NCBI GenBank assembly: GCA_963575745.1 | Contig: CAUYUJ010014757.1 | Span: 173,301-205,800 of the forward strand | Length of the DNA: 32,500 nt | Direction: 5' to 3' | DNA from: Prorocentrum cordatum | Lineage: Eukaryota; Sar; Dinophyceae; Prorocentrales; Prorocentraceae | Shown here: piece by piece, positions 18,087 through 25,809 of the stretch | Layout of the letters: each line of letters starts with the position of its first letter | How positions within the stretch are numbered: the first letter of the stretch is position 1 | The notes under the pieces: model-generated | Database searches by the model: none | Told to the model about the DNA's origin: nothing | The model's input: the letters and a program-made list of their open reading frames with translations, nothing else | Made by a program: the position numbers and the translations under genes

Positions 18087-18209
18087 CAGGGCGCACGCAT
18101 CGAAAAGTTGGAGCGGCTGGATGTCTGGGTCCCCAGATCCCACACCTCGAAGCGTGAATCTCGAGGTTCCGATGCTGTCTATTGAGCAGGGACCGACCGT
18201 CCCGGCATT

Positions 18210-18387
18210 CCTATAGTCCTACCACGAAATGTTCCGAGAACCCAAACAAGTCCTAAGAGCAAAAAACAAGGTTCTTAGAACATAAACCCGATGTGTTAGA
18301 ACAAGACAGTCCCAGCCAGAAATGTTCTAAGAACATTGCGTGGCAACCACAAAGGGTTCTTAGAACATTGTTTGGTAGGGCTATAGG
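18210..18387. mobile_element. Foldback MITE, family F8, rich in TGTTCTAAGAACA words
   Basis: The left end CCTATAGTCCTACCACGAAA and TGTTCCGAGAACCC are opposed by GGGTTCTTAGAACATTG and TTTGGTAGGGCTATAGG, about 33 bp of inverted terminus. Inside, GGTTCTTAGAACA, TGTTAGAACA and TGTTCTAAGAACA add two or three more palindromic copies. Only one copy is in the window. Confidence 0.8.
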
Positions 18388-18417
18388 CGAGCCAGGACGC
18401 TTCGCCACTGCTTGAGT

Positions 18418-18573
18418 CTAAGGAGCGTTCCCCGCGACCTGCGCCGGCGGCACCAGCGGCCACACGGACGGCATGTCGGGCAGGATGGGCCGCCCGGCGC
18501 GCGTGTCCTGCTCCAGCTGTAGGCTCTCCTGGGAGGGCGCCAACGATGCCCAGGCCTCCAACGCATTACACAT
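18418..18573 (-). CDS. Short coding-like frame, possible terminal exon, unrecognised
   Basis: On the minus strand an ATG at 18571-18573 opens a 51-codon frame ending with TAG at 18418-18420. It reads MCNALEAWASLAPSQESLQL, then EQDTRAGRPILPDMPSVWPL and VPPAQVAGNAP. The mix of hydrophobic, acidic and proline residues, the G/C-rich third positions and the lack of repeats look like real protein. Upstream in frame is a stop (TAG in CTTAGGGGCCC), whose AG could be a splice acceptor. It would then be the last exon of a gene whose other exons I cannot see. The F8 element begins about 30 bp past the stop. No family is recognised. Confidence 0.35.
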   Translation of the reverse strand: MCNALEAWASLAPSQESLQLEQDTRAGRPILPDMPSVWPLVPPAQVAGNAP

Positions 18574-18594
18574 GCCAGTGGGCCCCTAAGCAGT

Positions 18595-18957
18595 GTTTCT
18601 GGCAGTCGATTTGGTGCAAATCACGTGGTGCAATCCAGGTTGTGCAAACTACGATATGCAATCTGAGTGGTGCAATCTACGTGGTGCAATACATGTTGTG
18701 CACTCTGCGTGATGCAATATGTTATGTGAAATGTATGTGGTGCAGTTTATGTGGACACATACTTATACATATGTGTGTGTTGTGCAAGCTATGTGATGAC
18801 CTCTATGTGGTACACTATATGCGTTGCACTCAATGTTGTGCAACCTACGTTGTGCAACACATGTGGTGCAATCTATGTGGTGTAAACTATGGTGTGCTAT
18901 ACATGTGGTGCAATCTATGTGGCGCAGTATTGGTGGTGCAATCTATGCGGTGCAACT
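18595..18957. repeat. Degenerate 14-15 bp minisatellite, unit TGGTGCAATCTATG
   Basis: About 24 imperfect units (GTGGTGCAATCTATG, TTGTGCAAACTACG, GCGTTGCACTCAATG). It is AT-richer than its surroundings. The frame rich in Cys, Trp and Val through it comes from the repeat. Confidence 0.85.
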
Positions 18958-19134
18958 CACTTGCCGAACTTGAAATTGTCAACTCCACTGCTCGCGCAAT
19001 CATCCCACCCACCCACCCACCCGCAACTTGGTTTGCAAAACCCATGCGGGACCGAGCACAAATATCGCTCCGGGGTCGTCTTGGAGCCCTCGGGGGCGTC
19101 TCAAGAGCGCCCCAAGAAGTCCGGAGAAGCAAGA

Positions 19135-19138
19135 CGGC

Positions 19139-19177
<39 letters not shown>

Positions 19178-19538
19178 CGGCGACGACGACGACGCCGACG
19201 TCGACGACGACGAAGACGACGACGCCGACGCCGACGACGACGACGAAGACGACGACGACGTCGCCAACGAAGACGACGACGAAGGAGGAGGGAGGACGAC
19301 GACGGCGACAACGACGACAACGACGACAACGACGACAACGACGACAACGACGACAACGAGGGAGGAGGGAGGATGGCGACGACGAGAACGACGAAGAAGG
19401 AGGAAGGACGGCGACGCCGACGACGACAACGACGAGGGAGGAGAGAAGACGACGACGAGACGACGACGACAACGACGACGACGACGGCGACGACGACGGC
19501 GACGAAATAGGAGGGACGACGACGAGACGCCGACGACG

Positions 19539-19580
<42 letters not shown>

Positions 19581-19724
19581 GGAGGAGGAGGAAGGACGAC
19601 CACGGCGACAACGACGACGGAAACGACCACGACGCCAAAGAAGACGACGACGACGAACACGAGGAAAGACACAGGACGACGTAGGCGACGACGACGATGA
19701 CGACGACGACGCGAGAGGAGGGAG

Positions 19725-19755
<31 letters not shown>

Positions 19756-19765
19756 CCGCCGCAAG
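19135..19765. repeat. GAC/ACG trinucleotide array with GGA patches
   Basis: GAC triplets, with GCC, AAC and TCG variants and short AGGGAGGAGG interruptions, fill about 630 bp. Poly-Asp, poly-Thr and poly-Arg frames are open on + and poly-Val, poly-Ser and poly-Arg on -. None is protein-like beyond the repeat. 18958-19134 to its left shows no recognised gene. Confidence 0.95.
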
Positions 19766-19787
19766 AGCGCGCGCGCGCACGCTTTTG

Positions 19788-20245
19788 TTGAAAATCCGTG
19801 TTGCGAAACCTTGTGTTTGTGTAGGTTTTTTGGACGCGCGATTTTGAAATCCTTCCGAAACCGATGGGTTTTGAAGGATTTCGGCGTACGCGCGCGACGA
19901 CGCGCGCGTCTGCACTTCGTCCCATTTTTGCAGAGGATTCTCGCGACGGCACACGCGCAAGGGCGTTCGACTGGTTTCGACATGCGCGCACGACGCCCGT
20001 TGGGTAGCATGTTGCGACAATCTTGAAAACCAGTGGTTTTCTTAAGATTTCGCAAGAGCTCGCGCGTAAGCTTGTTTAGCACATCAGTGTTACGAAACCC
20101 TGTGTTTTGTATGTTTTTGGGAAACTCGATTGCTAAATCCTTCCGGCACCGAAGATTTTTGAAGGATTTCGGCATGCGCGCGCGACGACGCGCGACGACG
20201 CGCGCGCGTGTGCACTTCGTCCCATTTGTTGCAAGGGATTCGCGA
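19788..20245. repeat. Tandem duplication, ~300 bp period, with internal hairpins
   Basis: GCACTTCGTCCCATTT occurs near 19911 and again near 20212. Before each lie GCGAAACC(T)TGTGTTT-like sequence, AAATCCTTCCG and GAAGGATTTCGGC, which can pair (AAATCCTTC with GAAGGATTT), and a CGCGCGCGACGACGCGCG block. A middle segment (19985-20060) has its own AAGATTTCG. Confidence 0.75.
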
Positions 20246-20640
20246 AAAAGTGTTATGTTAGAACAAAAAATGTCACCGCATAGTGTTTTTTACAAGGGAA
20301 CCTCAGGGGGGGGGATACCGGTTGGCCTGGGACATTGTGATTTCATAGTTAGGAAGGACATGTGGTCAGAATCATATGATTTACATATCCGAAAGGGGGG
20401 GCGATAACGCCGGGGGGGGGTAGATCCTATTCTGTTTTTAGGAAGGAGAATCTAGGGCTGCGAGGAGTCGGCGACGGAGCGGCAGTGGCGGCCACATACC
20501 GCCAGACAGAGACAGGCCCAGTTCCTTAGGAAGGAAATTGGAAACCCTGAGTGCAAGCACTGCTTGGGGAAAGATCTCCGGGCGAAGGACCCAATCATGT
20601 GCGGGTCCGGGAGTACAACGGAGCAGGTCGGACGAAGGAG
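20246..20640. other. Stretch with no recognised gene
   Basis: It is mixed in composition with several G runs (20307-20315, 20395-20401, 20412-20420). A forward frame at 20460-20640 (KEIGNPECKHCLGKD, with CxxC) is somewhat protein-like but too short to claim. Confidence 0.4.
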
Positions 20641-20647
20641 GGGCAAG

Positions 20648-21000
20648 TCCCCGTGGAGCCACGAAACGTGTGAGGGGTGTGCGGAAAGACCTGCGGAGCC
20701 GCCATGCGGACCTTGCCGCTGGAGCCTTCGGTGGAGCTCACTGCGGGGCCACGGAACGCGTGGGAGGTGTGCCGAATCGGGTGCGGGGAACGCATGCGGA
20801 CCCTGCCTCTGAGGCCTTCGGTGGAGCTCCCCACGGGGCCACGAAGCGCGTGGGAGGTGTGCCGAATCGGGTGCGGGGAACGCATGCGGACCCCGAGCTC
20901 CCCACAGGGCCACGAAACGTGCGAGGGGTGCGCCGCAGTGGGTGCAGGGCCGCCACGCGGAGCCTGCAGGTGGGCTCGGTGGAGCTCCCCACGGGGCGGC
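20648..21000. repeat. Tandem repeat, ~88-90 bp unit, four units
   Basis: Each unit has GGCCACGGAACGCGTGGGAG, GTGTGCCGAATCGGGTGCGG, GGAACGCATGCGGACC and CCTTCGGTGGAGCTCCCCAC. The third unit is shortened by about 30 bp and the fourth is diverged. The middle units are 90 bp, so a forward frame (20538-21680) stays in phase and reads as a 30-residue protein repeat. As that frame also crosses F5 and F2 elements, I do not call it a gene. Confidence 0.85.
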
Positions 21001-21004
21001 AGAG

Positions 21005-21150
21005 GTCAGACGGAGACCCCCGGAGCTCCGCGCACGACCACATGTCGCGCACGAGGCCGGTGTCGAAGTCGACCTCGCGCAGGGCGGCCAGCGCCTCACG
21101 GCGGAGGAGCAGAACAGGCCGGTGCCGATGGATGCCGAAAGGCAACGATA
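21005..21150 (-). other. Exon-like open stretch, unrecognised
   Basis: The minus strand reads RPVLLLRREALAALREVDFD followed by TGLVRDMWSCAELRG before entering the 90 bp repeat. The sequence is protein-like (alternating hydrophobic and charged, with a DFD motif). It has no credible start and no family I can name with confidence. An F5 foldback lies 20 bp upstream of it, so the remains of a gene broken by repeats are possible. Confidence 0.3.
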
Positions 21151-21172
21151 GGGACAGCATCATACGCAGAAA

Positions 21173-21317
21173 GCATCTATACAACCACCGTGCCAGGCCA
21201 GGGCCATCCTGGGCCCTGGATGGTGTATACGCCATCCTGGCCGAGACCAGGAGGGTCTATACACCATCCTGGGGCCCAGGATGGCCCTGGCCTGGCACGG
21301 TGGTGGTGTATAGATGC
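21173..21317. mobile_element. Foldback element, family F5, copy 2
   Basis: The left end GCATCTATACAACCACCGTG is matched by CACGGTGGTGGTGTATAGATGC on the right, as inverted copies. A second layer pairs GGCCAGGGCCATCCTGGGCC with its complement, and the centre holds two more GGTGTATAC/GTCTATACACC arms. It has the same nested layout as 6959-7098. Confidence 0.85.
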
Positions 21318-21478
21318 ATTCGCTGGAGATCAGCCCGCATCGAATCGATGAACCGGATCCAATCGAGACGTGCATCGGCATCGGATCGAGCTGCATTCGG
21401 CACAGGATCGAAGTCGGATCGGACCGGCTGCGCCAGGATGCACAACAACGCCGTACAGACATCGGGCCGCATCGGATT

Positions 21479-21677
21479 TTGGACGCCCGAAGTGGGTACG
21501 GCAAAAATGGGCACAATGCCCAACAACAAGTGTTGTCCCAAACCAACAGCGGTCGCTGTTGGGCAGGCGGCCTCCTGTCTCGAATGGACACAGGCCGCGG
21601 CGGCGCGGACAGCGAGTCCTGTTCAAAATGAACAAGAACCGTTGTTGAGCATTGTACCCCTTCTTTCCGTGCCCATC
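21479..21677. mobile_element. Foldback MITE, family F2, copy 2
   Basis: GTGGGTACGGCAAAAATGGG and CACAATGCCCAACA on the left are opposed by GTTGAGCATTGTACCCCTTC and TTTCCGTGCCCAT on the right. The centre CAACAGCGGTCGCTGTTGGG and the CAGGCCGCGGCGGCGCGGAC block match copies 1, 3 and 4. Confidence 0.88.
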
Positions 21678-21689
21678 TAGTCTGTGCAA

Positions 21690-22018
21690 ACGGATCGTCG
21701 GAATATCGGGATGGAATCGGATCCGACCGGCCGGAATCGACGTCGAACCGGATGGATCGGATCGAAATGGGCCCTGCGGGGGGGGGGGCCAGCTCGGGAG
21801 GGGGGGCGGCGAAGGCCGACGTGGGCCCGAACCGGGATCGGCGTCGGCAAGGATCCCGAGACATCTTGGTCATGGTCTCTCAGACGCTCCTCCTGGGGAC
21901 CTCCCTGGAGCCACGTGCGTCGACGAAGCTGCGTCCGACGTCCGTCGCCCGGAGTCGAAGCCGAGTCGAAGCTGCGTCGAAGCTGCGTCGAAGCTGAGCC
22001 GAACGGGAGTCGAACTGG
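21690..22018. other. GC-rich stretch with a short GTCGAAGCTGC minisatellite
   Basis: Between 21948 and 22018 a 12 bp unit (GTCGAAGCTGCG) repeats about five times. A second cluster of GGATCGGAATCGG-type words is at 21690-21770. No gene is recognised. Confidence 0.5.
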
Positions 22019-22021
22019 AAT

Positions 22022-22170
22022 GAAGGGGCCCCAGGACACACAAATATATACACGCAAATAAAGATATTCCCCATATTTCCCCATATTTTCTGTGTTTCTG
22101 TCTTCCCCCCCACTTCCCATATTTTCCCATCATTTTTAAAGGAATGGACGATGAATTGTGCCTGTGTGTT
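22022..22170 (+). repeat. Dispersed repeat family S2, copy 2
   Basis: AAGGGGCCCCAGGACACACA, ATATTCCCCATATTTCCCCA and GTCTTCCCCCCCACTTCCCA are S2 blocks in order. The right end differs from copies 3 and 4. Confidence 0.65.
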
Positions 22171-22654
22171 TTTCCCATCATGATGGAACAGAACCGGAGT
22201 CGGACTGGTGTCGAGCTGGAGCCGAACAGATCCGCCAGGTGGGCCCCAGGACGGCCCCCAAGACGAGCACCCGAAGCCTCCGTGCTGCCTCCCCCGACAC
22301 GGGGCGGTCTCCGCGGGCCCTCGAAGCGACAAGGCCGTCCTGTGGACCGGCTTCGTTTGCCGCTTCGTTTGCCGGCTCCGGCGCGCGTTTGGACCCCTCG
22401 TGGCCACGGCCGGATTCGCCTCGCCCTGGCGTTTCCGGGGTCCACTACCCTGAGCTTCCAGAGTGCTACAAAATAGCACTCCAGACCCAGACCTCGAACA
22501 TCGGCAGGATTTGGGACGTCGGCGTCCTGGTGCTATTTTGTTAGCCCTCCTGGAAGGTTCGGGTAAGAGGGCGGCCAGCGCCTCCACGGGGCGAGTTCAC
22601 TTAGACTGGAGCCGCCGCGGCAGCAGCAGCAGCAAAAACTCCCCCGGTGAGGCC
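22171..22654. other. Stretch with no recognised gene; one small hairpin
   Basis: The sequence is GC-rich. GAGTGCTACAAAATAGCACTC (22461-22481, both arms of a 9 bp stem) is followed 50 bp on by GGTGCTATTTTGTTAGC. Forward frames over 80 codons exist but show no familiar motif. Confidence 0.4.
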
Positions 22655-22851
22655 CGCGCGGCCTCTACGGGGGCTCGGCGCGGGTCTCCCGCGGGCCAGC
22701 CTCTGGCGCCAGCCACGTGCGAAGGGGGGCCCAGGGGGCACACAAAGAAAGACACGCAAATCCCAGGAGTCCCCATATTCCCCTACATATTCTGGGTTTT
22801 CGTCTTCCCCCCACTGTCCATACAGGGCAGGTTTTAATACATAGGATGTTC
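22655..22851 (+). repeat. Dispersed repeat family S2, copy 3
   Basis: CTCGGCGCGGGTCTCCCGCG, GGCCAGCCTCTGGCGCCAGC, GGGCACACAAAGAAAGACAC and CTTCCCCCCACTGTCCATAC are followed by a full right end, AGGGCAGGTTTTAATACAT. Copy 4 has the complementary left end. Confidence 0.75.
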
Positions 22852-23074
22852 AAATCCGCCGGCCCCCTTGTGGGGCCACCAGGCTGCGAGGCACGGGTTC
22901 GCAGTTTCCAGTACCAGTTGTAGCTTGTAGTTTCCAGTGTTACAGTTCTGCTTCTTGCTGGTTACTGTAACTAGTTGATTGACCGCGCGAGGGGGGGGGA
23001 GGGGGGAGGCCCAAACGGGATTTTTAGCGTCCCCTGGGCGCGTTGTCTGAATTGCTGGGGGGGCTCGAAATCGA

Positions 23075-23749
23075 CACCCCTCACGCAGATCCGCGGGGTC
23101 AGGGTCCAAAAACACATGGGATTTGCCACATTTCTGAAATTCGGTGCCACCCCTCAAGCAGATCCGCGGGGTCAGGGTCCAAAAACACATGGGATTTGCC
23201 ACATTTCTGAAATTCGGTGCCACCCCTCACGCAGATCCGCGGGGTCAGGGTCCAAAAACACAGGGGATTTGCCACATTTCTGAAATTCGGTGCCACCCCT
23301 CACGCAGATCCGCGGGGTCAGGGTCCAAAAACACAGGGGATTTGCCACATTTCTGAAATTCGGTGCCACCCCTCACGCAGATCCGCGGGGTCAGGGTCCA
23401 AAAACACATGGGATTTGCCACATTTCTGAAATTCGGTGCCACCCCTCACGCAGATCCGCGGGGTCAGGGTCCAAAAACACAGGGGATTTGCCACATTTCT
23501 GAAATTCGGTGCCACCCCTCACGCAGATCCGCGGGGTCAGGGTCCAAAAACACATGGGATTTGCCACATTTCTGAAATTCGGTGCCACCCCTCACGCAGA
23601 TCCGCGGGGTCAGGGTCCAAAAACACATGGGATTTGCCACATTTCTGAAATTCGGTGCCACCCCTCACGCAGATCCGCGGGGTCAGGGTCCAAAAACACA
23701 GGGGATTTGCCACATTTCTGAAATTCGGTGCCACCCCTCACGCACATCC
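23075..23749. repeat. 73 bp satellite, nine full units plus a partial
   Basis: Units start at 23075 and follow every 73 bp to 23732, each opening CACCCCTCACGCAGATCCGC, then GGGTCAGGGTCCAAAAACAC and TTTGCCACATTTCTGAAATT. The units are almost identical. The chief difference is T or G in ACA(T/G)GGG, in the order T T G G T G T T G. Because 73 is not a multiple of 3, the recurring 70- and 65-codon frames are artefacts of the array. Confidence 0.98.
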
Positions 23750-24126
23750 ATCGCAAGACGTGGTAACCCAAACTGCGAGTACTCCCTCGGCCCTTTAATC
23801 CCAAGGTGTGGTAACCAAGCTCGTAAACCATACACGTCTTACCAATCGCCCTGTGTGGTAACCCCTCTTGTGATCAGTTGGTTTTGCCGATTGCGAATCG
23901 GCCTCGCATGAAGTTCCGATACTGCTGCACGACAGCCCCAAAGCCTCATGACTTAGCTCTTCCATGGCCCATTCTCCGAGAGAGGGGGCCGGCGGCAGGG
24001 GGCGAAGCCCTTACGGATATATGATTTCTAATACATGATTAATTCAGGAACAAATTTATGCATGAACTCATCGTTGCTTTTAGTGCTGAATCCCTGCATT
24101 TTTTATACATGATCCGCACGCGGAGC
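23750..24126. other. Stretch after the satellite with three GTGGTAACC words
   Basis: GACGTGGTAACCC (23757), GGTGTGGTAACCA (23804) and TGTGTGGTAACCC (23852) are spaced about 48 bp apart, suggesting an old tandem repeat of that period. The rest is unassigned. No gene is recognised. Confidence 0.5.
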
Positions 24127-24323
24127 ATGTATTAAAACCGGCACTGTACGGGGGTCGGCGCGGGTCTCCCGCGGGCCAGCCTCTGGCGCCAGCCCCGTGT
24201 GAAGAGGGGCCCAGGGGACACACCAAGAACGACACACACATCCCAGGATTCCCCACATTCCCCATATCTTCGGGGTTTTCGCCTTCCCCGCACTGTCCAT
24301 ACCATTCTCCTGGGGATCGACGC
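24127..24323 (+). repeat. Dispersed repeat family S2, copy 4
   Basis: It has the left end ATGTATTAAAACCGGCACTG, then the same GGTCGGCGCGGGTCTCCCGC, CTGGCGCCAGCCCCGTGTGA and CTTCCCCGCACTGTCCATAC blocks as copy 3. The left end is the complement of copy 3's right end, so the family has terminal inverted repeats. A detached right-end-like piece (CCATACGGTGCAGGTTTTAG) is at 24666-24685, past an F3 insertion. Confidence 0.75.
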
Positions 24324-24462
24324 TTCAGGGTGTCTGTGTCTTCTTCCCCTCCTGGCCACGGCGCGCTCCGGCGCAAGGGGGGGGGGGGGGCGCGCCCAGC
24401 GCCGACCCAGAAAAACGGGAGCAGCTCGGCCACAAGAAGCCGCCCACGGGAAACCCGACCCA

Positions 24463-24621
24463 TAGGGGGCCGCATGCGAACCCTGCCCCTACCCCCCCCA
24501 CGACTTCTGAGGGGAAGGGTGGGGTTCGCCTCGTTCGGGAGCTCCCGAGCGAAGTGAACCCCACCCCACCCCCCCGCAGAAATCGTGGGGGGTAGGGGTA
24601 GGGTTCGCATGTGGCCCCCTA
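24463..24621. mobile_element. Foldback MITE, family F3, copy 2 with TA on both sides
   Basis: The element 24465-24619 begins GGGGGCCGCATGCGAACCCT and ends with the inverted GGGTTCGCATGTGGCCCCC. TA is present at 24463-24464 and 24620-24621. The central loop is near GGGAGCTCCCG. Arms differ from copy 1 by scattered changes only. Confidence 0.9.
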
Positions 24622-24689
24622 ACCCAGAGACCCCAGTTGATTTTTGGGTGCGGGAGCGTCGCGCTCCCCATACGGTGCAGGTTTTAGAA

Positions 24690-24925
24690 AAGGACACCTT
24701 CGATAAGGAACCCAGGGTCTCGCCACCAATGGGCAGCCAAACGTGGGCCATCCACCTGGTCACCTCGCCTTGAAACAATAAGGAATGCGCCAGGGTCTGG
24801 GCCCCCAGGAAGACGTTCCTTATCCAGTGCCGCCGCCGTAGCAGAACCGTCGGAACCCGAGAAACCCGGGGCACACTGGAGGCGAGCAGGGTGTTTCTTG
24901 GCATGGGTTTCCACTGTAAGGTCAT
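24690..24925 (-). other. Exon-like open stretch overlapping an S5 copy, unrecognised
   Basis: The minus strand from an ATG at 24923-24925 reads through an S5 family piece (24842-24910). It then reads RRHWIRNVFLGAQTLAHSLL and FQGEVTRWMAHVWLPIGGET (about 24720-24840). That second part is quite protein-like (Trp-rich, amphipathic) and lies in a stretch not shared with the other S5 copies. GATAAGGAAC occurs in inverted orientation near both sides of it. It may be a captured exon fragment or an insertion. No family is recognised. Confidence 0.28.
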
Positions 24926-24999
24926 CGTGCTACCATCAGGAACGCTGAATCAAGAAGGAAGGGGCTGCACGGTTTCCCCCGGGCCGTAGGCGACCCGAG

Positions 25000-25112
25000 G
25001 AGGGTGAGGAGGAGGAGGAGGAGGAGGAGAAGGAGGAGGAGGAGAAGGAGGAGGAGGAGGAGGAGGGGGAGGGGGAGAGGGAGGAGGAGGAGCAGGAGGA
25101 AGAGGAAGAGGA
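25000..25112. repeat. GGA/GAG microsatellite, purine strand on +
   Basis: GGA triplets with AAG and GGG variants over about 110 bp. It is the second of the two purine-on-plus arrays. Confidence 0.93.
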
Positions 25113-25221
25113 CTGGTCTCCTAAGCCCCTCGAAGAAACCCTCCAGAAGGGGCTGTTCTGGCCACCGCGAGCCGCGGCCACGAGTGGGCTCCTCGACCCA
25201 AATCGAGTGAATCGTCCGAAG

Positions 25222-25480
25222 ACCAGAGCCCGTCCTGCGCCCAAAAGGGTCCTCCCTCCAGAGTCCTCACTGCAGTCCGCGCGAACCTCCGCAGGCTGAT
25301 GCTGCATGCTGCATGCTCATGCTGGGATGGCAGGACATCCGCACCCACAAGACAAGAGCCCGTCCTGCGCCCAAAAGGGTCCTCCCTTCAGCGTCCTGAC
25401 TGCAGTCCGCGCGAACCTCCGCAGGCTGATGCTGCATGCTGCATGCTCCTGCTGGGACGGCAGGACAGCCGCCCCCGCAA
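25222..25480. repeat. Tandem duplication, 130 bp period, two units
   Basis: GAGCCCGTCCTGCGCCCAAA occurs at 25226 and 25356. Each is followed by CTGCAGTCCGCGCGAACCTC and GATGCTGCATGCTGCATGCT. The units differ at only a few sites, so the duplication is young. Confidence 0.9.
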
Positions 25481-25494
25481 GGAGCACCCCGCGA

Positions 25495-25625
25495 CGAGCG
25501 AAGCCGTGCAGCGACGCGCGCCCAGGGAAGGAATCGAACGGGGGGGGGGGCATGACTGTTCGGTAAGCGCCAAGGGCCGTTTGGTAAACGCCAGCTGTCG
25601 GGGTCTGTGGGGTTTTTGCTTCCTT
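25495..25625 (-). repeat. SINE-like dispersed family S1, copy A
   Basis: It contains CAGGGAAGGAATCGAACGGG, GGTAAGCGCCAAGGGCCGTT, TGGTAAACGCCAGCTGTCGG and GGTCTGTGGGGTTTTTGCTT. On the minus strand GTTCGATTCC resembles the internal B box of tRNA-derived SINEs, but I see no clear A box. An F1 element starts 20 bp further on. Confidence 0.65.
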
Positions 25626-25645
25626 TCGGAACATGCATCTATTTT

Positions 25646-25794
25646 TAGGTCGGGCCTGTCCCCTACAGGGGGATTTTCGACGAAAAATGAAAAATAGTAA
25701 AAACAAAAAAAAAAAAAAAAAAAACTGTTAAAACAAATGATCCCCCTGACTATATTTTTGAATATTCCCCCTGAAGAGGGACAGGCCCGACTTA
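25646..25794. mobile_element. F1 element, complete copy flanked by TA
   Basis: Left end TAGGTCGGGCCTGTCCCCTA; right end AAGAGGGACAGGCCCGACTT followed by A. The core has an A run of about 20 (25706-25725). It lies just downstream (gene sense) of the last exon I can place in the minus-strand gene, so it probably occupies an intron or the 3' flank. Confidence 0.85.
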
Positions 25795-25809
25795 AAGCTA
25801 TTTGGTGAC

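Noticed and set aside
18546-20175. 300-390-codon frames on both strands
   Set aside because: They are the GAC array and the 14-15 bp minisatellite read in several frames.
20538-21680. 380-codon forward frame with a 30-residue repeat
   Set aside because: The 90 bp repeat holds the frame open, but the frame then passes through F5 and F2 foldbacks without change of character.
13248-21689. Recurring ~60-residue minus-strand peptide with RTRCPRRRGLCPFE
   Set aside because: It appears in every F2 copy at the same place. It reflects the DNA element's conservation, not a protein family.
23075-23749. CRISPR array
   Set aside because: The units are contiguous 73 bp copies with no unique spacers, in a eukaryotic setting.
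23099-23911. Series of 65-70-codon frames at a regular 73 bp step
   Set aside because: They are satellite units. The start and stop recur because the unit is repeated, and 73 is not a multiple of 3.
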